Assembly (NCBI GenBank): GCA_020027965.1
Contig: JAHRHE010000008.1
Coordinates: 1-43,523 of the forward strand
Origin: Nitrospirota bacterium
GTDB lineage: Bacteria > Nitrospirota > Nitrospiria > Nitrospirales > Nitrospiraceae
DNA length: 43,523 nt
Reading direction: 5' to 3'
Shown here: positions 23,862-32,101 of the stretch, piece by piece
Numbering within the stretch: position 1 is the stretch's first letter
How the letters are laid out: each line of letters opens with the position of its first letter
Made by a program: the position numbers and the translations under genes
Notes under the pieces: model-generated
The model's input: only the letters and a program-made list of their open reading frames with translations
The model's database searches: none
What the model was told of the DNA's origin: nothing

Positions 23862-25340
23862 CTACTTGGTGGGACGGTAATTCACCGGCGTCACGGCCGC
23901 CGGGGCTTTCGCCCAAGCTCCAATGGCCCACTGATAGAGCGCCAGGGACTTCTGGTAATCCGCCTGCGCCCTGATCCACTGGTTCTCCGAATCCACCGCA
24001 TTCCGCTCGCGCAAGTTCACGAACAGAACGCTGGTGGCGCCCAGGGTAAAGCGAAAGCGCTCTCCCTCCTCGAGGGTTCTGGCCAGTTGCAGGGACTGCG
24101 TGGCCGCCGTGATCCGCTGTTTGGCTCGCTCGATGGCAGAGAGGGCATTATCCACGTCGACCACCACCTGCTGTTCACGGAACTTCTGGACGAGCACGAA
24201 GCGGTCCGCCTTGCCCTGGGCCTCCAGCACCTCGCCGCGCGCGCGGCGCTGCAGGAACGGAATCCGCATCTCAATGCCGAACCGGTAACCCAATCCGAGC
24301 ACGAATTCCCCGGGCTTTCTTGACGGCTCCGCTTCGGCATCCAGGCGGGGCAGAAGGTTGTTCTTCGCGAGCTCCAGGTCAATGTTGTTGAGCTTCGCCT
24401 CGATCGCCACCTCACGGACTTCCGGGCGCACCGACTTGGCCGCGACCTTGTCCGCCTGGACCACCTCGGGTGACGGCAGCTCGACCGGCTTCGGGAGGTC
24501 GGGAACCCGCTCGCCGGGCGGGGTGGCGGGCGCGTCTCCATCCCAGAGGAACAGGGACAGCTTGTACTGTTCCTGCTCGACGGCCCGCTGAGCGGCGATC
24601 AGCGTCTCTTTCCGGCGCTGCACTTCCTGATTGGCCTCGACGACGTCCAGCGGCGCCACCGCCCCGGCCTTGGCGCGTTGCTCCACCTGCTTGGCCCGAT
24701 CATCCGCGACTCGGACGGCCCGCCTCTGTACATCCACCAGCTTCCAGGCCGCGACCCAATCCCAGTATTGCATCGCCGCGCCCAGGAACAGCTCCTGCCG
24801 GCTCTGCGCGATCTGAATATCGGCTCGCGGGTCGGCCAATTCGGACCTCTTCAACTCGGCATTCTCCGGATTGATCATGAACCCTCGCAGCAGCGGAAGG
24901 AACAGGCCCATGATCGGTTGATTCGACTCGCTGGGGCCGATGGCGAGGTCGGCGATTTCGATCGGACCGATGCCGGCACGGAACCCTCCGATGGCCCTGG
25001 CCCCCCAGGGGTGTCGCACATCCAGAAAGGTGTCGTTGAACCCGACGCTCACGGTCTTTCCAGACTTGACGAGCCGTTCAAGCTCGTAATCGTTGACCAA
25101 GGTCGGCTCAAAGGCGCCCAAGGCTTTCAGCAATTTCCCTCGGGCGACGATTTTTTCCGTCCCGGATCCCTTCAGCAGCGGGTGCGAGCCATCCACCCAG
25201 GCGAGCACCTCGGCTAGCGTCAGAGGAATCGGCGGAAGGGCTTTGGACTTGGGCTCCTCCGCCGCGACTCCCACGGCGGTGTTGGTCAGACAGAGGATGA
25301 TCACAGCAACCGTCGCGGCCAATGGGTGCAGTCGCATCAT
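23862..25340 (-). CDS. TolC-family outer membrane channel protein
   Basis: A 492-residue protein with signal peptide LAATVAVIILCLTNTAVGVAA. Long coiled-coil helices follow, including QSRQELFLGAAMQYWDWVAAW, DRAKQVEQRAKAGAVAPLDVVEANQEVQRRKE and AKQRITAATQSLQLARTLEEGERFRFTLG. They contain the TolC-type 'G.....V..A' turn (KAGAVAPLDVVEA) and beta strands between. The ATG at 25340 is preceded by AAAGGAG; a second ATG follows directly. It lies between the HlyD-like gene upstream and the ABC exporter gene downstream, completing a tripartite secretion apparatus. At 492 residues it is in the usual TolC size range. The exported cargo is not encoded within the operon itself. Confidence 0.88.
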   Translation of the reverse strand: MMRLHPLAATVAVIILCLTNTAVGVAAEEPKSKALPPIPLTLAEVLAWVDGSHPLLKGSGTEKIVARGKLLKALGAFEPTLVNDYELERLVKSGKTVSVGFNDTFLDVRHPWGARAIGGFRAGIGPIEIADLAIGPSESNQPIMGLFLPLLRGFMINPENAELKRSELADPRADIQIAQSRQELFLGAAMQYWDWVAAWKLVDVQRRAVRVADDRAKQVEQRAKAGAVAPLDVVEANQEVQRRKETLIAAQRAVEQEQYKLSLFLWDGDAPATPPGERVPDLPKPVELPSPEVVQADKVAAKSVRPEVREVAIEAKLNNIDLELAKNNLLPRLDAEAEPSRKPGEFVLGLGYRFGIEMRIPFLQRRARGEVLEAQGKADRFVLVQKFREQQVVVDVDNALSAIERAKQRITAATQSLQLARTLEEGERFRFTLGATSVLFVNLRERNAVDSENQWIRAQADYQKSLALYQWAIGAWAKAPAAVTPVNYRPTK

Positions 25341-25475
25341 GGTGTCAGCTCCTTTCTTCGGTCCTTCCCCGCTCCACACGGGGGACCTCAGGCTTGTTCG
25401 CTGAGGAATGATGACGCGTGAAAAAAGGGCAGGCAGACGGAGTCCCGCCGGCAGGCATCAAGCGGGCGAGCGGCT

Positions 25476-26915
25476 CTACTTCGCACCTCGACCGGCTTTG
25501 GGGAGAAGAGTGTCGAGCAGGCTGGGCGGACCTTCCTGATAATCCGGCGGGAACAGGTTGAACCGCCGCCAGAGTTCATACCACAAGGGCACGCGATTCA
25601 GGATGACCCATCCCATGATCTTGCTCCCCTGCCTCACATGACTTTGCTCGGGCCACGGTCGTTCCTCGGGGTCCGGCACGACCCAGAAGCGGAAGTTGCC
25701 TTTCCCGTTATCCACCTGGTCCACCACCTTGATCACCCCGCCGTAGGTCCCGGCCATCAACTCGGGCCAGGCGGGCAGAGGAATGGCGGGGATGCCGTAG
25801 AAGAGCAGACGCACCTTGCGGCCGACATTCAGCAATGGGGCGTCCAGCCCGTCCGCGACCAGCTCCGCGGCCTTATCCGCGCTCGTGGGGGAGATGCGAA
25901 TCAGCGTGTCGCCGGGCCTTACGGTTTGGCCGGGGCCCACCTCGGCCATGCGCACGACGGTGCCATCGATCGGCGCGAACACCCGGCTGGCGATTCTCCG
26001 CTGCGTGGCATTGGAGAGGCGCAGCTGGAGCGCGGCCAACTGATCGGTCGCGCGTGCGGCCTCTGCCAGCGCGCCGGCCCGCGCGGCCTCGGCTTCCAGC
26101 AGACGCTGAATCACGTCGGCGCTGATCTGATCGCGGCCGAAACTCAGGGCCCGCATGCCCTGCTTGGCTTCGTTCAAGGCGGCTTCGGCCGCCTGGTACT
26201 CGGCTTTGCTCGCGATGGCGGCCTGGATCGTCAGCTCCAGTTCCCGCTGCGACACCAGGCCCCGCTCCGCCAGTTGGCGATGCCGCCCGACGTTCAACTC
26301 GGCGGTGTCCACGGCGATCTTGGCCGCGAGCAGGTTCTGCTCGGCGCCCCCGACCTTGTTCGCGGCCTCCATGACTCTGGCTTCGGCGGAGGGCACGGCG
26401 GCGCGCACCAACTTGTCCATTTCCTTGATGCGCCGGGTGAGCTGATCGGCGCGATCGAGGGCCGCCTTGCGGGTCTGCACCAGGGCCGCATTGGATTGCT
26501 CGAGCAGGGCCAGCAGGTCGGGCGCCATGAAATTGGGGTCCACATCGTCCATCTCGAGGATCAAATCGCCCTTTTTCACCCGCACCCCCTCCAGCACGTG
26601 CCATTTCTTGATGCGGGCAGCGATCTGAGCTTCCATATCCTGCGGCCGCTCGTAAGGCGAATAGGCGGACAGCGCCCCGGTCGCGGTGATGGTCTGGGTC
26701 CAGGGAACAAAGGCGATTCCGAGGCCGAACAGAAGGATGAGCTTGACGGCAAGCCTAGCCGAGAAACGCAGCCGCTCCGGAATCTGAACCGCTTCCCAGG
26801 ATTGGAGCTTGGTGGAGGTGGCGAGGTGATCGATCTGAATATCGTCCAGGCCCGTCGGCTGATTGACGAGCGCCAGCATCTTGCCCTTCATGGTGTCGGT
26901 CAGACGACGACGCAT
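25476..26915 (-). CDS. HlyD-family membrane fusion protein of a type I secretion system
   Basis: A 479-residue protein with one transmembrane segment (LAVKLILLFGLGIAFVPW, residues ~53-75). The periplasmic part starts with a biotinyl-lipoyl half-motif (IAARIKKWHVLEGVRVKKGDLILEMDD). A long coiled-coil hairpin follows (~130-310; LTRRIKEMDKLVRA.., LAERGLVSQRELELTIQAA). The second lipoyl half is VFAPIDGTVVRMAEVGPGQTVRPGDTLIRI, then a beta-barrel domain. These are standard for adaptor proteins linking the ABC exporter to TolC. ATG 26915 was chosen because AGGAGG lies 7 bases upstream; an ATG at 26945 is in frame. First gene of the operon, divergent from purE. Confidence 0.9.
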   Translation of the reverse strand: MRRRLTDTMKGKMLALVNQPTGLDDIQIDHLATSTKLQSWEAVQIPERLRFSARLAVKLILLFGLGIAFVPWTQTITATGALSAYSPYERPQDMEAQIAARIKKWHVLEGVRVKKGDLILEMDDVDPNFMAPDLLALLEQSNAALVQTRKAALDRADQLTRRIKEMDKLVRAAVPSAEARVMEAANKVGGAEQNLLAAKIAVDTAELNVGRHRQLAERGLVSQRELELTIQAAIASKAEYQAAEAALNEAKQGMRALSFGRDQISADVIQRLLEAEAARAGALAEAARATDQLAALQLRLSNATQRRIASRVFAPIDGTVVRMAEVGPGQTVRPGDTLIRISPTSADKAAELVADGLDAPLLNVGRKVRLLFYGIPAIPLPAWPELMAGTYGGVIKVVDQVDNGKGNFRFWVVPDPEERPWPEQSHVRQGSKIMGWVILNRVPLWYELWRRFNLFPPDYQEGPPSLLDTLLPKAGRGAK

Positions 26916-27026
26916 CCGCGTGCCTCCTGAGCCAAACACTCTCACTATACGGGATTTTCCGGTGCCAGGTCAAATGGCCCGGGCTGGATGAGGCCGGACG
27001 AGCGCCCCCCAGCCGCCTGTCGGCCC

Positions 27027-27056
27027 TTGACCCCTCTGCAGGAGAAGGACTATGGT
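27027..27056 (+). promoter_or_regulatory. Putative promoter for purE-purK
   Basis: TTGACC (27027-27032), an 18-base spacer and TATGGT (27051-27056), about 85 bases before the purE start. Confidence 0.4.
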
Positions 27057-27141
27057 AACGCGCATTGCACCAGCAAACAGCGCGCAGCGAGTAGCTCAGA
27101 GCTAGGAAGTGCTGGCGAGTGGCGATTTGCGAGGAACGGTG

Positions 27142-27726
27142 ATGCCGTCTCAGCGGCGGGGCCCATCTAGGCGCACGATGACGGCGGTGAAGCGGGCGAT
27201 GACTGGGGGGACGCGCGGGGCGCCGCTCGTCGGGGTTCTGGGTGGCAGCAAGAGTGATTTCCCGGTGCTCGAGAAGACGGTCGCGGTCCTCACACAACTG
27301 GGGGTGCCCTGCGAACTGCTGGTTGTCTCGGCGCACCGGACGCCGGATCGCCTCTTCGAGTACGCCGAACGGGCGGCGGCGCGTGGCATTGAAGTCATCG
27401 TGGCCGGAGCGGGAGGGGCGGCCCACCTCCCGGGCATGCTGGCGGCCAAGACCCACCTGCCGGTCATCGGCGTTCCCATTCCTACCGAAAGCCTGAAAGG
27501 CCTGGACTCGCTCCTCTCGATCGTTCAAATGCCCCGTGGGGTGCCGGTCGCCACCGTGGCGATTGGCGGGGCTGAAAATGCCGGGGTGCTGGCTGCCCAG
27601 ATTCTGGCCGGGCGGTACCGAAGGATCCGTGATCGCCTGCTCCAATTTCGCGCCAACCAGACGCGCGCGGTCCTTGGAGACAGGACGGAGAAAATTCGTG
27701 TCAGCCGGGGGATACGCAGGAGGTAA
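27142..27726 (+). CDS. purE: N5-carboxyaminoimidazole ribonucleotide mutase
   Basis: A 194-residue protein; the conserved part begins at [17 protein letters not shown] near residue 30. Hallmarks of class I PurE are GSKSD (phosphate binding), [15 protein letters not shown] (catalytic His), [27 protein letters not shown] and the C-terminal [10 protein letters not shown]. It moves the carboxylate from N5-CAIR to C4 in purine synthesis, using the product of PurK, whose gene follows 13 bases later. ATG 27142 has GAGGA six bases upstream; ATG 27178 is an alternative with a more typical N-terminus. The basic extra N- and C-terminal tails are unusual but not part of the enzyme fold. Confidence 0.93.
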   Translation: MPSQRRGPSRRTMTAVKRAMTGGTRGAPLVGVLGGSKSDFPVLEKTVAVLTQLGVPCELLVVSAHRTPDRLFEYAERAAARGIEVIVAGAGGAAHLPGMLAAKTHLPVIGVPIPTESLKGLDSLLSIVQMPRGVPVATVAIGGAENAGVLAAQILAGRYRRIRDRLLQFRANQTRAVLGDRTEKIRVSRGIRRR

Positions 27727-27739
27727 GAGTTCACTGCAA

Positions 27740-28972
27740 ATGGCGCGATACATCGAGCCAGGCGCGGTCGTCGGTGTCCTGGGCGGGGGACAGCTCGGCG
27801 CCATGTTCGCCGCGGCCGGGCGGCGCCTCGGCTATCGGATTGCGGCCTGGGATCCGGACCCCGATGCGCCCGCGCTGAAAGTCGTGGATCATCCCCTGCG
27901 GGCTGCCTTCACCGATGCCGACGCGCTGGAAGGCTTTGTGAGCACGATCAGCGCGGCCACCTACGAATGGGAGAACGTCCCGGTCGCCTTGACCGAGGCG
28001 TTAGACCGGCTGGTGCCGGTCCGCCCGGCGCCTCGAATTTTGTCGCTGCTTCAGAATCGGCTTGAGGAAAAGACCTTCCTTGCGCGCCAGGGCTTCCCCG
28101 TTGCTCCCTTCAAGCCCGTTTCCACCCCGAACGAGCTGACTGTGCCGGATGAGATCGGGTTCCCCAGCCTCTGCAAGACCGCGACAGCGGGGTATGACGG
28201 GAAGGGGCAGTGGCGCCTGGCGGGCCCGGGTGAGGCGCGGGCGCTGCAGGAGCGGCTCCGGCAGACTGATCAGAAAGGGCCGTGGATCCTGGAGCAGTTC
28301 CTCTCCTTTGCCAAAGAGCTGTCGGTCGTGGTGGTCCGTGCGGCCGACGGCGACCGCCGTGCCTATCCGGCGGTGGAGAACCTGCATGAAGCGGGCATCT
28401 TGAGAGCCAGCCGCGTGCCTGCTGCGGTCGAGCCAGGCATCGCGGAGCGGGCGGCCGGCCTGGCCCTGGCGGTGGTGGAGGCGTTGGAGGGGGTCGGTGT
28501 GTTCTGCGTGGAGCTGTTTCTGATGCCGGATGGTCGCTTGTTCGTGAACGAAGTCGCGCCGCGCCCCCACAACTCGGGACATTACACCCTGGATGCCTGC
28601 ACGGTCTCGCAGTTCGAGCAGCAAGTGCGGGCCGTCTGTGGCCTCCCGCTCGGTGAAGTGCGACTGCTCTGTCCGGCCGTGATGATCAATCTGATTGGCG
28701 AGGATCTGAGGCGGATCGGCTCGGGCGAGGGTCTTCTCAGCCTCCTGCGGCTTCCCGGTGCCAAGCTCCACGTCTATGGCAAGCGAACGATCCGTGCGGG
28801 GCGGAAAATGGGCCACGTCACGTTCTTGCGCGAGAAGGTTGAGGATGCCTGGGAGACCGCCGTGGCCTTTCGGAGCCTTCTCAAAGACGGTGATGCGCCG
28901 CCGTCGCCGAAGCCACGCGAGAAGGCGGAAAGCTCTGGCCGACTGGTCGGTCGACGAAGGCCGAAGTCTTGA
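27740..28972 (+). CDS. purK: N5-carboxyaminoimidazole ribonucleotide synthase
   Basis: A 410-residue ATP-grasp enzyme that joins AIR and bicarbonate to N5-CAIR. Family features are the N-terminal VGVLGGGQLGAMFAAAGRRLGYRI, TYEWENVPV, CKTATAGYDGKGQWRL (ATP binding), ILEQFLSFAKELSVVVVRAADG, and VNEVAPRPHNSGHYTLDAC (Mg/ATP site). The ATG at 27740 gives the expected N-terminus; AGGAGG lies 16 bases upstream, longer than usual, so a CTG at 27734 cannot be excluded. An open frame runs further upstream but overlaps purE. The C-terminal ~25 residues (PPSPKPREKAESSGRLVGRR) extend past the domain. Confidence 0.94.
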   Translation: MARYIEPGAVVGVLGGGQLGAMFAAAGRRLGYRIAAWDPDPDAPALKVVDHPLRAAFTDADALEGFVSTISAATYEWENVPVALTEALDRLVPVRPAPRILSLLQNRLEEKTFLARQGFPVAPFKPVSTPNELTVPDEIGFPSLCKTATAGYDGKGQWRLAGPGEARALQERLRQTDQKGPWILEQFLSFAKELSVVVVRAADGDRRAYPAVENLHEAGILRASRVPAAVEPGIAERAAGLALAVVEALEGVGVFCVELFLMPDGRLFVNEVAPRPHNSGHYTLDACTVSQFEQQVRAVCGLPLGEVRLLCPAVMINLIGEDLRRIGSGEGLLSLLRLPGAKLHVYGKRTIRAGRKMGHVTFLREKVEDAWETAVAFRSLLKDGDAPPSPKPREKAESSGRLVGRRRPKS

Positions 28973-28991
28973 CGAAGGCGGGTGATGGGTG

Positions 28992-31067
28992 ATGAAAGCG
29001 ATGGAGTGGCTGAGAGGAGCCGCACCCCTGTGGTTTCGTGGGGCCGGCCTCGGCCTCTGCGTGGTGCTGGTGTTTGTCCTGGGCTTCCTCGAGCCGCTAG
29101 AACGCGCGTGGTTGGATCTTCAGTTCACCCTCAGAGGGGCTGAGCCCCCACAGACCCCCGTCGTCCTGATCTCCATCGGTGAAGATTCCTTCGACGAGCT
29201 TCACCAGCGCTGGCCGTGGCCCCGCGCGCTTCACGCCCGGTTCCTGGACATACTCAGCCGCGGGCATCCGGCCGTCATCGGGTTGGACGTCGTGTTTCCA
29301 GAACCCTCGCCGTTCGGACCGCAAGATGATCTCGCCTTGGGGCGGGCGGTGCGACGGGCGGGCAACGTCATCCTGGCCGCGACCCTGACACTGGCCCAGG
29401 GGAGCGTGGGCGAGAAACGAGACATGAACCCCCCCATCACCCCCATTCGAGAGGGGGCAGCCGGCTACGGCCCCGTGGACTTCGAGCCCGATGATGACGC
29501 CTTCGTTCGCCGAGCGCACCTGAATTGGATCCACCAGGGGAAGGTATATCCCAGCTTCGATCTGCTCGTCTATCGAGCTGCTGCCAAGGCCGGCATCCAC
29601 ACGAGGCCCGTGCAGGGGACGAGCCTGCTGATCAATTTTCGGGGCGCGCCAAGAACCTTCACCACGATTCCCTACTATCAGGTCCTCCGCGGCGAGATCT
29701 TGCCGGAAGAGTTTTCGGGGAAGATCGTGCTCGTCGGAGCCACGAGCCCGGTGCTCCACGATCAATTTCCGACGCCCTTCGCGCCGCATGGGGACATGCC
29801 GGGCGTCGAAATCCACGCCAACGTCCTGGAGACGCTCATCCGTGGCATTCCGCTGGTGCGGGTCCACGGACTGCTCGCGGTGGCGTTCATGCTGGCTGCC
29901 TCCTTGTTGGCGGTCTGGGCAGGCAACCGGATGCGCCCCCTCGTCGCCCTGGGGACGGTCGGCCTGGTGGCGGGGCTCTCGCTCGGCGTCGGGTTGGTCG
30001 CGTTTGTGCAGGGTCGCCTGTGGGCGGACGTCGCGGCCGTGCAGGTCGCGCTGGTCCTGGGGTACGGCGCCTCGGTGGTGGAGAACTTCATCCGGGAGCA
30101 GCGCGAGAAGAAACGGCTGGCCCGGTTTTTTTCACCGGCCGTCGTCACGGAGATCATCCGGCACCGGAAAGACGAGATGATGGGCAGCGCACGCCGGCGG
30201 ATCACGGTCCTGTTCTCCGACATCCGGGGGTTTACGTCGCTGTCAGAAAAGCTTCCTCCCGAACAGGTCGTGGAGATCCTGACGGAGTACCTCACGGACC
30301 TGACCGAGGTGGTCTTCCGGCACGGAGGTACCGTGGACAAGTACGTGGGTGATTGCATCATGGCGCTCTACAACGTCCCCCTCGCGCAGCCGGACCATGC
30401 GGCCCGGGCGGTGCGGACCGCGGTCGAGTTTCAGCAGCGGATGCGCGCGCTGTCGGCCCGCTGGGAGGCGAAGCTGGGTGGGCCACTCCGGGCCGGAGTC
30501 GGCATCAACACCGGAGACGCGGTCGTCGGGACGATGGGCGCCCGGCAACGTCTGGAGTACACCGCCATCGGTGACACGGTCAACCTGGCGTCCCGGCTCG
30601 AGAGCATCACCAAAGAGTTCCATACGCCGATCATCATCGGGGAGACGACCTACCAGGACATCCGAGGACAGTTCCGCACGCGCCTCCTGGGAGAGGTGAC
30701 GGTGAGAGGAAAGGAGGTCCCGGTGAAAATCCACGCGGTGGTGGAGAAGGACCTCCGCGAGGATTCGCGGGTTCCAATGGAGATCGGCGTGGGCATTACC
30801 GACGGAGACATCACGCTTCACGGCTCGATCACCGATCTGAGTTGCAGCGGGGTGGCCGTATGTCGCCTGCCGACGGAGTTGACCAAGGACCGGCTCGTGC
30901 AGCTCCGGTTCGACCTGCCCGCGTCAATGAGGCCGGTCACGGTCACCGCCCAGGTGGTCTGGAGTGTAGACGACAGAGCCGGCTTCATGTTCCTCGATGT
31001 CAAGCCTGATGATCACACGGTCCTGGAGGCTTTCGTGGCCCGACAGGGGACCTCCCGTAAGAATTGA
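28992..31067 (+). CDS. CHASE2-adenylate/guanylate cyclase with C-terminal PilZ domain
   Basis: A 691-residue membrane receptor. After a first transmembrane helix comes a CHASE2 extracytoplasmic sensor (~40-280; VVLISIGEDSFDEL..WPWPRALHARFLD, AVIGLDVVFPEPS, GKIVLVGATSPVLHDQFPTP). Three transmembrane helices (~285-375) and a class III nucleotide cyclase (~395-585) follow. Metal-binding aspartates are D410 (VLFSDIRGFTSLSE) and D454 (GTVDKYVGDCIMALYNVP), with EYTAIGDTVNLASRLE closing the site. The last ~100 residues look like PilZ: RxxxR is met by R589-EDS-R593 and DxSxxG by D615-LSCSG. PilZ domains bind c-di-GMP, so this enzyme may make cAMP or cGMP under c-di-GMP control. It starts 19 bases after purK; GTG 28989 is an alternative start. 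Confidence 0.92.
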   Translation: MKAMEWLRGAAPLWFRGAGLGLCVVLVFVLGFLEPLERAWLDLQFTLRGAEPPQTPVVLISIGEDSFDELHQRWPWPRALHARFLDILSRGHPAVIGLDVVFPEPSPFGPQDDLALGRAVRRAGNVILAATLTLAQGSVGEKRDMNPPITPIREGAAGYGPVDFEPDDDAFVRRAHLNWIHQGKVYPSFDLLVYRAAAKAGIHTRPVQGTSLLINFRGAPRTFTTIPYYQVLRGEILPEEFSGKIVLVGATSPVLHDQFPTPFAPHGDMPGVEIHANVLETLIRGIPLVRVHGLLAVAFMLAASLLAVWAGNRMRPLVALGTVGLVAGLSLGVGLVAFVQGRLWADVAAVQVALVLGYGASVVENFIREQREKKRLARFFSPAVVTEIIRHRKDEMMGSARRRITVLFSDIRGFTSLSEKLPPEQVVEILTEYLTDLTEVVFRHGGTVDKYVGDCIMALYNVPLAQPDHAARAVRTAVEFQQRMRALSARWEAKLGGPLRAGVGINTGDAVVGTMGARQRLEYTAIGDTVNLASRLESITKEFHTPIIIGETTYQDIRGQFRTRLLGEVTVRGKEVPVKIHAVVEKDLREDSRVPMEIGVGITDGDITLHGSITDLSCSGVAVCRLPTELTKDRLVQLRFDLPASMRPVTVTAQVVWSVDDRAGFMFLDVKPDDHTVLEAFVARQGTSRKN

Positions 31068-31119
31068 TCCATGATGATATGAACCAATAAACAAATTCTT
31101 CTGAGGAGGGGGGATTCCG

Positions 31120-31614
31120 ATGCGGATGGTGACACTGTTGTCGGTCAGTCTCATTGCGGGGCAAGTGGCCTGTGCCCATGCGGCCACTCCGACTCCGGAC
31201 GCCCCTCCGGTGTCGCCTGCCGGGGCCGTTCCCCAGGCGGGTGCTCCGGCGCCCTCCTCCACTTTGAGCGGGCGGTTTCAGCTCGTGGTGGTCCCCGGCC
31301 ATCCAGGCAGTCCGTTTCTGATCGATACGATGTCCGGATGCGTCTGGCACCAGATCCAGAGCCAGGACACCAAACGCACGACGTTCGTCGAGGTGGATGT
31401 GGAGAATTTACACTGGGGTTGGGGTACTGGGGCGCAGCAGCTCCTGGCGGGGCGGATCGATGCGGCGAATCTCGCCGATGAACAGAAGCGGGCGTTGAAA
31501 GACAACCTCCAGAGGACTGCCTGCGGGCTGTCCAGCATCGTGCTGACGCCGGGCCTCCGCCCGGGCGCGGGCTTGCCGTCTTCTCAGCCCTCCGCTCCGG
31601 CGACACCGAAATAG
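31120..31614 (+). CDS. Small exported protein of unknown function
   Basis: A 164-residue protein with GAGGAGG before the ATG. The signal peptide MVTLLSVSLIAGQVACAHA is followed by a proline/alanine-rich linker (TPTPDAPPVSPAGAVPQAG). A compact domain then has FQLVVVPGHPGSPFLIDTMSGCVWHQIQ and a second Cys in LQRTACGLSSIVL. It ends in another Pro-rich tail. 'FLIDT.SG.VW' strands are typical of small periplasmic proteins that resemble a single beta-propeller-like blade, but no family is recognised. The two mature cysteines could pair. The cyclase gene precedes it by about 50 bases, so they may be co-transcribed. Confidence 0.75.
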   Translation: MRMVTLLSVSLIAGQVACAHAATPTPDAPPVSPAGAVPQAGAPAPSSTLSGRFQLVVVPGHPGSPFLIDTMSGCVWHQIQSQDTKRTTFVEVDVENLHWGWGTGAQQLLAGRIDAANLADEQKRALKDNLQRTACGLSSIVLTPGLRPGAGLPSSQPSAPATPK

Positions 31615-31957
31615 CGGCCGCCGGCAGTGTCCAAGTCGGCTGTCTTGACCTGGGCTTGACAGGAGCTTCGTGACCACCCCGTTTCTTTATCTCGAAACAC
31701 GCAGTTACCTCTCGTGTGGTCAGCCGGAGGTCGGCAGGATCGGCCGGTGTGCGCCTAATCCTGTGACCCGGCCGCGAGGCGTCTCTTGATGCGGCCCGTT
31801 TTTGCCCTCCGATGAATCTTTTCCTTACCTCGCTTCACCCCGCGGCTCCGCTCGACACAGTTGCGGTATGCGGTATAAAGACCATAAAGGTCGTCAAGAT
31901 GCGTCACACCCCTACTTTTGGAGGGGGGACCCCCTACTAAAGAAATGGGCAAATTCG
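31615..31957. other. Intergenic stretch before the FecR-domain gene
   Basis: No gene is supported here. A 65-codon minus-strand frame (31755-31952) has a plausible basic composition but no ribosome site or known motif. The segment 31908-31936 contains ACCCCTAC..GGAGGGGGG and ACCCCCTACT, related to the terminator-like repeat at 21740. Confidence 0.4.
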
Positions 31958-31986
31958 TTGACAGGAGTCAGGCTCGGGTGTAGCAT
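31958..31986 (+). promoter_or_regulatory. Strong sigma70-type promoter for the FecR-domain gene
   Basis: A consensus TTGACA (31958-31963), a 17-base spacer and TAGCAT (31981-31986). The leader to ATG 32102 is about 110 bases. Confidence 0.55.
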
Positions 31987-32101
31987 CTCACTTCTGTAGT
32001 GAAGCTCCATCAGATCGCTTCTGCCCCCTGCTTTGTGCCAATTGCGACGTCATGCGAGCGAATTCCTTCGCCGAGACCACTTGATGAAAGGACCAGGCTA
32101 T

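Noticed and set aside
25638-26930. A 430-codon plus-strand frame opposite the HlyD-like gene
   Set aside because: It is a shadow of the coiled-coil coding region. The minus strand has a ribosome site and family motifs.
31755-31952. A 65-codon minus-strand frame with a basic, natural-looking C-terminus
   Set aside because: It has no ribosome site, no known motif and overlaps a repeat-like segment. It could be a remnant but cannot be supported.
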